The notes beneath the pieces were generated by a model. That model did not search any database. It had not been told where the DNA came from and saw only the letters and a program-made list of their open reading frames with translations. Of a stretch of 64,000 bases of DNA, positions 43,169-55,500 are shown piece by piece; the stretch's first letter is position 1, and each line of letters begins with the position of its first letter. Location: contig CM039463.1 in the NCBI GenBank assembly GCA_022414725.1, forward strand, positions 28,657,569-28,721,568, in the 5' to 3' direction. Position numbers and translations under genes: made by a program. The DNA comes from Microglena sp. YARC (taxonomy: Eukaryota; Chlorophyta; Chlorophyceae; Chlamydomonadales; Chlamydomonadaceae).

Positions 43169-46100
43169 ATTTCCCCCTCCACCACCACCACCACCACTTC
43201 ACCCCCTACCCCCCCCCCCCCCCCCCAGCGCCTGGACAGCAAGTTCAAGGGAGGGAACTACCGAGGTGATCACCCTGTGGAAGCCCTTCATGCTGCCAAG
43301 GTCTCCTCATACCACCACACACCACCACCACACCATCCCCTACCCCTAACCCTCCCCACACACTAACCACCTATCTCCCCCATTCCCCTACCATGACACC
43401 CCAGCGCCTGGACAGCAGGTTCAAGGGAGGCAATCACCCTCTGGAAGCCCTCCATGGGGCTAAGGTCTCCTCTTCTGTCGCGACCAATCTATCTTTGCAT
43501 GGTTGTGCCCCCCGTACCCCCATCCACCCCAAACACACACACCACCACACACCAAACACCACCACCACACACCACACCACCACCACACACCTCCCCCCCC
43601 CCACCCCACACACACACCCCACACACACACCCCACCCCAGCGCCTGGACAGCAAGTTCAAGGGAGGGAACTACCAAGGCGAATCACCCTCTTGAAAGCCC
43701 TCCACGGTGCCAAGGTTCTCCTCTTCCCTACCCAGCACCACCTATCCCCCCATTCCCACCACCACCCACCCACCCACCTCCACCCCAGCGCCTGGACAGC
43801 AAGTTCAAGGGAGGGAACTACCGAGGCGATCACCCTCTAGAAGCCCTCCATGGTGCTAAGGTCTCCTCTTCTGTCGCGGCCAATGTGCGAGTGAGCGCAA
43901 AGAAGTCTGACGACGCTCGCATCAGGGTGGTAGACAAGGCTGACCGAGCGACTGTGGAGCAAGCAATCGACCCTCGTACTCGCATGGTGAGTGTTGTGCG
44001 TAAGAAAGAGCAGGGTGTAGCTACGTATCCGTATTTATGTAGCTGTGTATCAGTATGGTCCAGTATGTATGTGTAGCTATGTTTCAGCCTCTCGCATGGT
44101 GAGTGTTGTGTGTTAGAAGGAGCAGGGCGGAGCAATGTATCCGTATTTATGTATGTGTGTATCAGTATGGTCCAGTATGTCTGTGTAGCAATGTTTCAGC
44201 CTCTCGCATGGTGAGTGTTGTGTGTTAGAAGGAGCAGGGCGTAGCAATGAATCTTTCGGTAGTTATGTATGCAAGCTAGTTATGGTTCAGTATGTATGTG
44301 TAGCCATGCATCAGCCTATCACAGGGTGAATGTTGTGCGTTAGAAAGAGCAGGGTGTAGCTATGTATCCGTATTTATGTAGCTGTGTATCAGTATGGTCC
44401 AGTATGTATGTGTAGCCATGTATCAGCCTCTCACATGGAGAGTGTTGTGTGTTAGTTTTAAGGAGCAGGGCGTAGCAATTTATCAGTTAGTTATGTATGC
44501 AGTAGTATTGGTTCAGTATGTTGTGTAGCCATGCATCAGCCTATCACAGGGTGAGTTGTGCGTTAGACGGAGCTGGGGTTGTACCAATGTAGGCGTCAGT
44601 TAGTTATGTATGCATTAGTATAATGGTTCAAGTATGTATGTGTAGCCATGCTATCAGCCTATTCACAGGGTGAGTGACTGTGTCGTTAGACAGAGCTGGG
44701 TGTACCAATGTATCAGTAGTTATGTATACCTGTTTATTAGTATGTGTTAGTATGTATGTGTAGCCATGTATCAGCCTCTCACATGGTGAGTGTTGTGTGT
44801 TAGAAGGTACGGGGTGTAGCAATGTATCAGTAGTAATGTATGCAGTAGTATGGTTCAGTACGTAAGTGTAGCCATGCATCAGCCTCTCACAAGGTGAGTG
44901 TTGTGTGTTAGAAGGTACGGGGGGGGGGTGCAGCAATGTGTCAGTAGTTATTTATGTATGTATCAGTATGTATGTGTATCAATGTATCAGCCTCTTGCAG
45001 GGGGAGTGTTGTGTGCTAGATTGCACGGGGTGCAGCAATGTGTCAGTAGTTATTTATGTGGTGTTCAGTATGTATGTACCAGTTATGTATGTGTATCAAT
45101 GTATCAGCCTCTTGCAGGGGGAGTGTTGGTGTTGCTTAGATTGCACGGGGTGTAGCAATGTGTCAGTAGTTATTTATGTGTGTATCGGTATGTATGTACC
45201 AGTATGTATGTGTATCAATGTATCAGCCTCTTGCAGGGTGAGTGTTGTGTGCTAGATTGCACGGGGTGTAGCAATGTATCAGTATTTATGTATGCTTGTA
45301 TCCGTATGTATGTGTGTAGCTCAAGTATCAGTATTTATGTATGTATCAGTATGTATGTATCAGTATGTATGTATCTGTATGTATGTGTATCAATGTATCA
45401 GCCTCTTGCAGGGTGAGTGTTGTGTGCTAGATGGTATAGGGCGTAGCAATGTATCAGTATTTATGTATAATAGTTTAATATATCATACGATATTTTGCGA
45501 TATATTTTATGATATTGTGCTATATATTGTGCGATATTTCATGTGATACGTACATCCACGATATCTTTCTTGACAACGCAAGATATGATGACTGTACTGC
45601 CATCCAAGTGTTTGATTCAATCACTCCGTTGATCCTACTGTCACAATACTCACACAGCACTCCCCACTCGCATCAGTACTCACAAACAATATTCCCCACA
45701 ACACTACTTACGACACACTCAGAACACTACTCATAACACTACTCAGTTTCTGTCCAAGATGTTGAAGGAATAGGCTCTACTCCACCACTACTCACAACAC
45801 TGACTCACACCGACTACTCACAAACACTACTCACAACACTGCTCACAACACTACTCACAACACTACTCACAACTTCACTCACAAGACCGCTTAGGTTCTG
45901 TTCAAGATGTTGAAGAATGGGCTCTTACTTCACACCACTACTCACTACCACTACTCGCAACACTACTCACAACACTACTCACAACACTACTCACAACACT
46001 ACTCACAACACTACTCACAACACTACTCACTCACAACACTACTCACAACACTGACTCACAAGCCCCACTACTCACAACACTACTCACAACACTACTCACA

Positions 46101-49100
46101 ACACTACTCACAACACTACTCACAACACTACTCACAACACTACCCACAACACTACTCACAACACGTACTCCACAACACTACTCACAAACACAAACACTAC
46201 CCACAAACACTTAGTGTTACTCACAACTTTACTCACAACACCACTTAGGTTCTGTTCAAGATGTTGAAGAATGGGCTCTACTCAGAGATCAACGGTTGCA
46301 TCTCCACCGGCAAGGAGGCCAATGTCTACCACGCTCGAACGGCAGAGGGTCAGGATTTAGCTGTCAAGATTTACAAGAGACCTCCATTCTCGGTGTTTTA
46401 AGGACAGGGATAGATACGTGTCAGGTGACTACCGCTTCAGGTCTGGCTACTGCAAGAGCAACCCAAGGAAGATGGTGAAGGTTTGGGCGGAGAAGGAGAA
46501 CAGGAACCTGGTCCGACTCAAGGCGGTAAGGCCTCACACTCATGCTCGTGTACAAATGAAATTTGTGTGCCATGCCACAGGCATGAGATGGGATGAGACG
46601 GGAACCCTCACTCAGCATGGCACCCCAAGGAGGGTGCTGGTGGCCCACCACCACCAGCACCCCCAGGCACACCAGCACCCCACCACCAGCAGGCCTCCAT
46701 GGGGTTGCCATGCCACATGCATGAGATGGGATGAGACGGGAACCCTCACTCAGCATGGCACCCCATGGAGGGTGCTGGTGGCCCACCACCACCAGCACCC
46801 TCCATGGGGTGCCATGCCACAGGCATGAGATGAGATGAGACGGGAACCCTCCCGTTTGCATGCATGTGTACATACTGGAGAGTAGCTACCATGTTGGGTT
46901 TATTATTATTTGGTTTTCGCAGGGGACCCTCCCTAGGTGCCTGAGCTTGGACTGCTCGCTGGGTACAGCATGGAGTGGAAGTTCTCTACCTCTTCCAAGG
47001 CGGCAAATCCTGAGATTTGGGTGAACCTGGCCAGTGCTGAACTCATACTCGCGTAATGTAATTTTTGCCTTGCACCTTGAGCGCATGCCTGCTTTGTGCA
47101 TTCTTGCTTGTTGCTTCTGCCGTATCTTGCTTGCAGCCTGCACCTAAATCACAATGTATGGTGCATTGAACTCTCACGACTGTGTATGTATGTCGCATTG
47201 CATTGCACTTAGAGCGCATGCCTGCTTTGTGCATTCTGCTTGTTGCTCTGCCGCATCTTGCTTGCAGCCTGCCACCTAAATGTATGGTGCATTGAACACT
47301 CACGACTGTGTATGTATGTCGCATTGCATTGCACTTAGAGCGCATGCCTGCTTTGTGCATTCTGCTTGTTGCCATGCCGCATCTTGCTTGCAGCCTGCCA
47401 CCTAAATGTATGGTGCATTTAACACTCACGACTGTGTATGTATGTCGCAATGCACCTGGGGCGCATTACTCCCTGCTTCTGTCAATTCTGCTTGTCGCTC
47501 TGCTTAAAGTTGGCGTAGGCTTGAGGGGTTCCTACGTTCACGACCCCTTGTTTTAAGCCAAGCCAGCCACGCCAATTTGCATCTATGCAGGATTGCAACC
47601 GTGCCACCTAAATGTACGCCTGCATTTGAACACTCACGACTGTGCATGCATGTTGCGTTCATGATTGCAGTCGTGTATTTTGTATTGGTCGCCTGGAGTC
47701 CTTGGTTGGTTCTGTTTCTTTGGTTGGCTCTGTTTCCTTGGTTGGTTCTGTTTCCTTGGCTGGTCGCCTGGAGTCCTAGGTTGGTTGCCTGGTTCTTTGT
47801 TGGTCGCCTGGAGTCTTATTGGCCGCCTGGAGTCCTTGGTTGGTTCTGTTTGCATTTCAACATACAATAGCTTTCGCACGATGCTTCAGCATCAACCTGA
47901 GAACGCGCGGGGCATTATCTTGAAGGCCGTTGTCTGCTGGTGAACCGGTACCCGACGTCTGCAGACAGCACTACCAGACCTCAGGCACACAAGCACCTTG
48001 GGCACATACCTGCTTTGTCCATTCTACTTGTTGCACTGCCTTATCTTGCTTGCAACCTGCTATATAAATGTAAATAAATACAAAATAAATAAATAAATAC
48101 AAAATAAATAAAAACTTAACTTCCAAGATATGTCACTATGACACTTCTAAGGACGTGAGGTTAAGGGAACCGGCTCGTAAGTATGTGATGGATGGGCTTA
48201 CATCACACCTAGAGTCCAGTTACCATTATTTAAATGTATGTTGCATTGTATTGCCCAGGATGTACCAGGGTAATACCATGGCAGTACCAGGGATGTATCA
48301 TGGCTGTATCATGCATCATGTATGCACCATGCCAGCATGTACCAGGTTATGAAGTGCTTGTTTATCCACCCACTACACCCACACCCATATGCCTCTGCCT
48401 CTGCAGGACATCAATGCCTTGGGTGTGGCACCCACCATGTATCATTTATGCACCATGACACCATGTATGCATCATTTATGAATGTGACAGAATTGATGTA
48501 CCCTGGCAGTACAAGGGATGCACCATGATAGCATGTACCAGGTTATGTACCATGGCAGTACAAGGGATGCACCATGGCAGAGTGTCCCAGGTTATGAACC
48601 AGGGATGTACCATGGCAGTACAAGGGATGTACCATGGCAGTACAAGGGATGCACCATGGCAGAGTGTGCCAGGTTATGAAGCATTGTTTCTTATTTCGAC
48701 GACGCGTCGCCATTCCGTCGCCATTCCATCGAATGCTTCACCTCCCGGACCCCCCGATAACGGGACGCGCTGCCCCCCGACCTCCCCAGGCTCCGCGCTT
48801 TGCGCTCCGTCATGTGATGGCTGCACAACTATCCTGAAATCAGTGTTGAGTAGCCCAAGGAGCTATTCAACCTGGACTACAGAAATCTGAAATAAAAAAC
48901 ACTGTTATGAAGTGCTTGTTTATCCAGTTCCTTCGGATAGTAAACAATTATCTTGATTGTTTGAGCTAGCGCAAGCCCCTTAAGCGTAGTTGGCTACCCC
49001 TGGACTAAAACATAGTGCGCATACCATGGTAGTATTCCCACCCCCACGTCCATCCCCAGCATTGCTACCCCTTCCCCAGGCTAGTATCAATGCCCCAGCC

Positions 49101-49529
49101 ACCGACCCCAAACCCCATTCCCTTCCATTCCAACCCCAAACCCAAACCCCATTCCAACCCCAACCCTAACCCCAAGTCCCATTCCATTCCAACGTCATCC
49201 CCAACCCCCATTCCATTCCAACTCCAACCCCCATTCCATTCCAGCCCCAAACCCAACCCTGCTACCCCTTCCGCAGGCTGGCATCAATGCCCCAGCCACC
49301 TTGCAGCTGCGACGGTCACGTAATAGTGTTGGTGATGGAGATGATTGGAGAGGATGGTATGGCTGCCCCGAGGCTCAGAGATGCTGGCCTCAGCCCTGCT
49401 CAAATGCGCCAGGCTTACACCGAGATGGTTCTTATTGTCAGGCAGCTGTATCGTGTGTGCCACTTAGTGCATGCGGATCTGAGCGAGTACAATATCTTGT
49501 ACCACAGAGTGAGTGGACACGCATGAATG

Positions 49530-49575
<46 letters not shown>

Positions 49576-52500
49576 GTTGCCTCTGTTGCCAGTACAACAT
49601 CTTGTACCACAGAGTGAGTGGTAATAAATCCTATACTGCGTTGCTGCTTGTTTAGCAGGGTAGGTAGCACCCCGTGTGACGCAGTGTACATGCCAAGTGT
49701 GCTGGCAGGTATGTGAGGCGTAGTTAGGCACATCTTGCCCCTCACCAGACGATGCGCGTGGGTTAACCTCGCTTATGCTGCTGGCAATTCTAGCTTCTAG
49801 TTGACTGTACCTGGTAGTCAGAGTAGGCTCTGCGCCGCATATAGCACATTGTAGCGTGACGTAGTTATCCTCTGGATCTGAGTACAACATTGTACCCACG
49901 AGTCCTCGTAGCTAGCTTACTTGCATCTTTGCTGAGTTGCTGCTTACAATGGGTAGGTGTAGGGCATTCTGGCGCATGTGCGTGTAGTATATGGGCGATT
50001 ATATCCTTTACACTCTGAAGATTGCCAAGCATACCCGGAAAAAGTACCACTGAGGCGCATGCTGTCTCACATAATATGCTGAGTTGCTGCTTGTAACAGG
50101 GTAGGTGTAGCATGTATGTGGCGCAATGCGTGAGGATCTGGGCGAGTACAACGTCGTGTACCACTAAGTGTTGGTCGCTGTCAACTGCCATGGTAGCTTT
50201 GATCCGAGGTATAAGTAGCAAAACCCGTTCCCCTACCGCCGTAAGACAGGGCTCCCTCATACCACGTAACCTTACCAGGCGTTTTTCATGACATCTACCC
50301 CTGCCCACCTTTACCCACTCTCACGCCTACCCTTGCCTACACATCTACCCCTGCCCACCCTTACCCACTCACACGCCTACTCTTGCCTACACATGTTACC
50401 CCTTGCCCTCCCTTACCCACTCCATTCCTCATGTCTACCCTTACAGAGAGACCTATGCATCCTGTCCACCCTTACCTACTCACACGCCTACCCTTGCCTA
50501 CACATCTACCCCTGCCCACCCTTACCCACTCACAGTTTTCTACCCCTACCCTCCCTACCACTCACACGTCTACCCTTGCCCTCCCTTACCCACTCACACG
50601 TCTACCCTTGCCCTCCCTTACCCACTCACACGTCTCACCCTTGCCCTCCCTAGTTCAACTCACACGTTCTACCTTGCCCTCCCTTACCCACTCACACGTC
50701 TACCCTTGCCCTCCCTTACCCACTCACACGTTCTACCCTTGCCTTTCCCTTACCCACCTCAACACGTCTACCCTTGCCCTCCCTTACCCCACTCACACGT
50801 CTACCCTCGCCTGCCCCTTCACCACACCTTGGCCACAACCCACTCACACTGGTCTACCCTTTTGCCCTCCTCTTTACCCACATCCACACGTCTACCCCCC
50901 CCCTTGCCTCGCTTATCCACTCAACGTCTACCCTTGTCCCCTCTCCCCTTACCCAAACTCACACGTTACCTTTGTCCCTCACTCCCCCCTCACACGTGCT
51001 AACCCTCTGCCCCCTTTGCCCTACCACTCACACCACTTCTTTCGCTTGCCTTCACCTGCTTTACCCCACTGGCTCACACACGTCTACCGCTTGCCCTCCC
51101 TGCACGTCTCCATTGCCCTCCCCTTATCACCCACTACTGTGTCACACGTCGTCTTACCCTCACTAACGATGCGCCGTCCCCTGTTGAGGTACCGAGACTC
51201 ACACGTTTCTACCCTTCCCCCTTACCACTCACACGTCTACCCTTGCATCACAGTTCTCACTCCGTCGTCCCTCTGAACCTTACCCAACTCACAGACCGCA
51301 CCGTTCTCCTTCTGACCGGTGGCCCACTCTACCTTGCTACCTCTCTTCCCCATCTACCACGTGTCCCTTACTCACACATCCACTCATAACACGCTCTACC
51401 CTTGCCAAGTTGCGACACTCTAATCCACTTGCTCCAGCGACACGTCTACCGTCTATCCCACTTTGCCCTCCCTTATCCACTCAACGTCTACCTTGCCCTC
51501 CCTTTGCCCTACTCGTTCTACAATCCCACTCACAGCTCACGCCAGTCTCTCACTCTCATACCCCTATATTGCGTCACTCACTATCTACAGTCCCTCCTAT
51601 AACGGTTTGCGCCCACCTTGACCCCGTTCACTTTAGGCTACTGGTAATGGTTATCGTCTACACTTGCTTCTGCCCTACCGCGGCAACTATACGTCTACAC
51701 TCACACGTCTACCTTTGCCCTACCCTTACACTTCACGACACTCACGTCTACCTTGCCCTTAACCCCAACTATCCACTCACGTCCACTATCCACAGCACGT
51801 TTCCCCGTCTACCCTTGCCCTCCCTTTCTACCTTGCCCATACTAGAAGGCGGTTTTATGAGTATTATCCACTCCTAGGGCCGTTGGCGGCGAGACACGAC
51901 ACTTATACCCTTGCTGGTGCCTCTGGACACCCACTCACACGTCTACCCTTTGCCGCTTCCCTTACACCACTCACACGTCTACCCTTGCCCAGTATCACTC
52001 ACATCTTCCTCACACACGTCTACCCTTGCTTTACCTACAGCCACAGATCTACCCTGCCTCCCTAAACTACATACCGACTCAACGTCTACTTACCCACTCA
52101 CCTATCTTTCTTTCTCACACGTTTTCTTCTACCCTGCCCTCGCCTTACCCACTCACACAGTTACCGGATCTTTCCCCACCCCACTCCACAGGCCGCACTC
52201 ACACGTCTACCCTTGCCCTCCCTTACTGCCGGTACACGTCATCGCTTGCCTCCTGGGTTCCGCACGTCTACCTGCCCTCCCTTACAATGCCACTCCACAC
52301 ACTGTCTATATTCGGCTCCTCTGCGACCCTGCGTCTGAGTACCCAACGCAACATTGCCCTTCCCTTACCCAGAATTGACTCAAACTACAACTTGTCCGCT
52401 CCCGTCTACTTGCTGTTACCGCTTCGCCACTCGCACACTGTTTCTACCCATTGCCCTTCCCTTACCCCTTCGCACACGTCTACCCCTTGTTGCCCTCAGT

Positions 52501-55500
52501 GTGCCTTACCACTCACGTCTTACCCCGTTGCTGACGTTGTCTTGGGGGCTTCCTCCTTACCCACTCACAGGTTGCGTCTATTACCCTCCCTTGCCCCTTA
52601 CCTCCTCACACGTTGTTCAGTCGTGCCCGTACTCGTTTACGTCTGTACCCTATCCACTCATCACGTGTCTCTGTGTTGTCTCCCCTTGCCCTCCCCCTTT
52701 CCACGATCTCACCTTACCATACCTTGCCCTCCACTATCACCACACCCTTGCCCTCCCTTTACTTCACCCGTTTGCCCTACCTCATGACTACCATTGCCCC
52801 TCCCTTACCCACTCAACGTCTACCCTTGCCCTCCCCACCAACTCACACGCGTACACGTCTCACCTGCCTCCCTACCCCACTCAACAAGTTCTACCGCTCC
52901 TACCCTTGTAGCCCTCCGCCTTATCCCACCCAAGCAAAATCTACCCCTTACCCGAGCTTGCCTCCCTTACCCACCCTACTCACACGTCGTACACCCTTGC
53001 CCTCCCTTATCTTACCCTCAACGGTCACCACAGATCTATTCTTACCCTTGCCCTTTAACCCACTCACACGTCTACCCTTGCCCTGCCTACCCACTCACAC
53101 GGACCCACTCACACGCCCTCTACCCTTGCCACTCACACCTTATCCACTCACGACGTCTACCCTTGCCCTCACCCTTACCCACTCACAACGTCTTACCCTT
53201 GCCCTCCCTCACACGTCTCTGTACCCACTCAACACGTCTACCCTTGCCCTCCCTTACCCACTCACACGCTCTACCCCTCCCTTACCCACTCAGCACGTCT
53301 ACCCTTGCCCTCCCTTACCCCTCCCTCTATCCACTCAACGTCTACCAGACTTGCCCAGTCTCCCTTATCCACCTCACCACGTCTACCCTTGCCACTCCTC
53401 TTACCCAACTCACACGTCTACCCTTGCCCTCTTACCCCCTCACACGTCTACCCTTGCCCTCCCTTATCCCACTCACACGTCTACCCGCCCTCCCTTAAAC
53501 ACGTCTACCCTTGCCCTTGCCTCCCTTACCCACTCACACGTCTACCCTTGCCCTCCCTTACCCACTTCACACGGTCTACCCTTGCCCTCCCTTACCCACA
53601 TCACACGTCTACCCTTGCCCTCCCTTAACCCACTCACACGTCTACCCTTGCCCTCCTTACCCCACTCCCTACTCCCTTACCCACTCACACGTCTACCCTT
53701 GCCCTCCCTTATCCACTCACACGTCCTACCCTTGGCCCTCCTCACGTCATCACACGTCTACCCTTGCCCTCCCTTACCCACTCACACGTCTACCCTTGCC
53801 CTCCCTTATCCACTCACACGTCTACCCTTGCCCTCCCTTACCCACTCACACGTCTACCCTTGCCCTCCCTTACCCAACTCACACGTCTAACCCTTGCCCT
53901 CCCTTACACTCACACGTCTACCCCTTATTCACACGTCTCTGTTACCTTACCCACTTCACCACGTCTAACCCTTGCCCTCCCTTTCCAACTGTCTACCCTC
54001 CCTTACCCACTCACACCCGTCTACCCCTGTCTACCCTTCCTTCCCTTAATCCACTCACTAACGTCTACCCTTGCCTCCCTTACACACTCACACGTCACCC
54101 TTGCTCCTTACCACACGTCTACCCTTGCCCTCCCTTACCCACTCACACGTCTACCCTTGCACTCTTACCACTCACCACGTCTACCCTTCCACGCCACTTA
54201 CCCTTGCCCTCCCTCTCCCCCAACTCACACGTCTACCTTGCCCTCCCTTTACCCTCACCACGTCTACCCTTGCCCTCGCTTATCCACTCACACGTCTACC
54301 TTCCCTCCCTTACCCACTCACACGTCTACCCTTGCCCTCCTTACCCCCCCCACCTCACCCCCTCCCTTACCCACTCACACGTCCACGCCCACTCTATCTT
54401 CTCACACTTGCCCTCCCTTACCCACTCACACGTCTACCCTTGCCCCTCCCTCCTACTCATCACGTCTACCCTTGCCCTTCACCTTGCACTACACCCTTAC
54501 CTTTATCACTCACACGTCTACCCTTGCCCTCCCTTACCCACTCACACCGTCTACCCTTGCTTACCCACTCACATGCTCACCCACCTTGCCCTCCCTTACC
54601 CACTCACGTCTACCCTTCGCCCTCCCTTAGCACTCACACGTCTACCCTTGCCCCTCCCTTACACACTCACACGTCTACCCTTGCCCTCCCTTACCCACTC
54701 ACACGATCTACCCTACTGTCACTCTCCTTTCACACGTCTACCCTTGCCCTCCCTTACCCACTCACACGTCTACCCTTGCCCTCCCTTATCCACTCACACG
54801 TACCCTTGCCCTCCCATTACCCCACTCACAATGCCCTGCCCTCCCTTACCCACTCACCGGCACATCACCACGTTCTCCCTTGCCCCACGCTTACCTCTAC
54901 CCTTGCCCTCCCTTACCCACTCACACGTCTACCCTTGCCACTCCACACGTCCCCTCACACGCCCTCCCTCCTTTCACACGTCTACCTTCGCCCTCTCTCA
55001 CACGTCTACCCTTGCCCTCCCTTACCCCACTCGAAATACCGCTTCTACCCTTGCCCTCCCTGAATCTACTCCCTTATCACACGTCTACCCTTGCCCCTCC
55101 CTTTACCCACTCACACATAGCAAACTGGACCCTCTCTGCCCTCTCCGTCACTAGGCACTCACAGTCTACCCTTGCCCTCCCTTACCCATGTCTCACACGC
55201 ATACCCTTGCCTTCCACTCACACGTCTACCCTGACACTCACACGTCTACCCTTCACTGCGTCTACCCTTCCCTTACCCCACTCACACGTCTACCCTTGTT
55301 ATCCACTCACACTTCTACTCTTGCCCTCCCCTTATCCACTCACACGTCTATCCTTTGCCCTCCCTTACCCACTTCACATGTCTAACCCTTGTCTACCCTC
55401 TCCTTAGGCACACTCACACGTCTACCCTTGCCCTCCCTTACCCACTCACACGTCTACCCTTGCCCTCCCTTACCCACTCACACGTCTACCCTTGCCCTCC

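Noticed and set aside
46905..47040. Possible extra RIO1 exon after 'ttttcgcag'
   Set aside because: Exons 4 and 5 join directly in phase and match the family without an insert.
50383..55154. Several 200-550 codon Pro/Leu/Ser-rich frames
   Set aside because: They arise from the 32-bp pyrimidine minisatellite and lie in an intron of RIO1; frames change with every indel.
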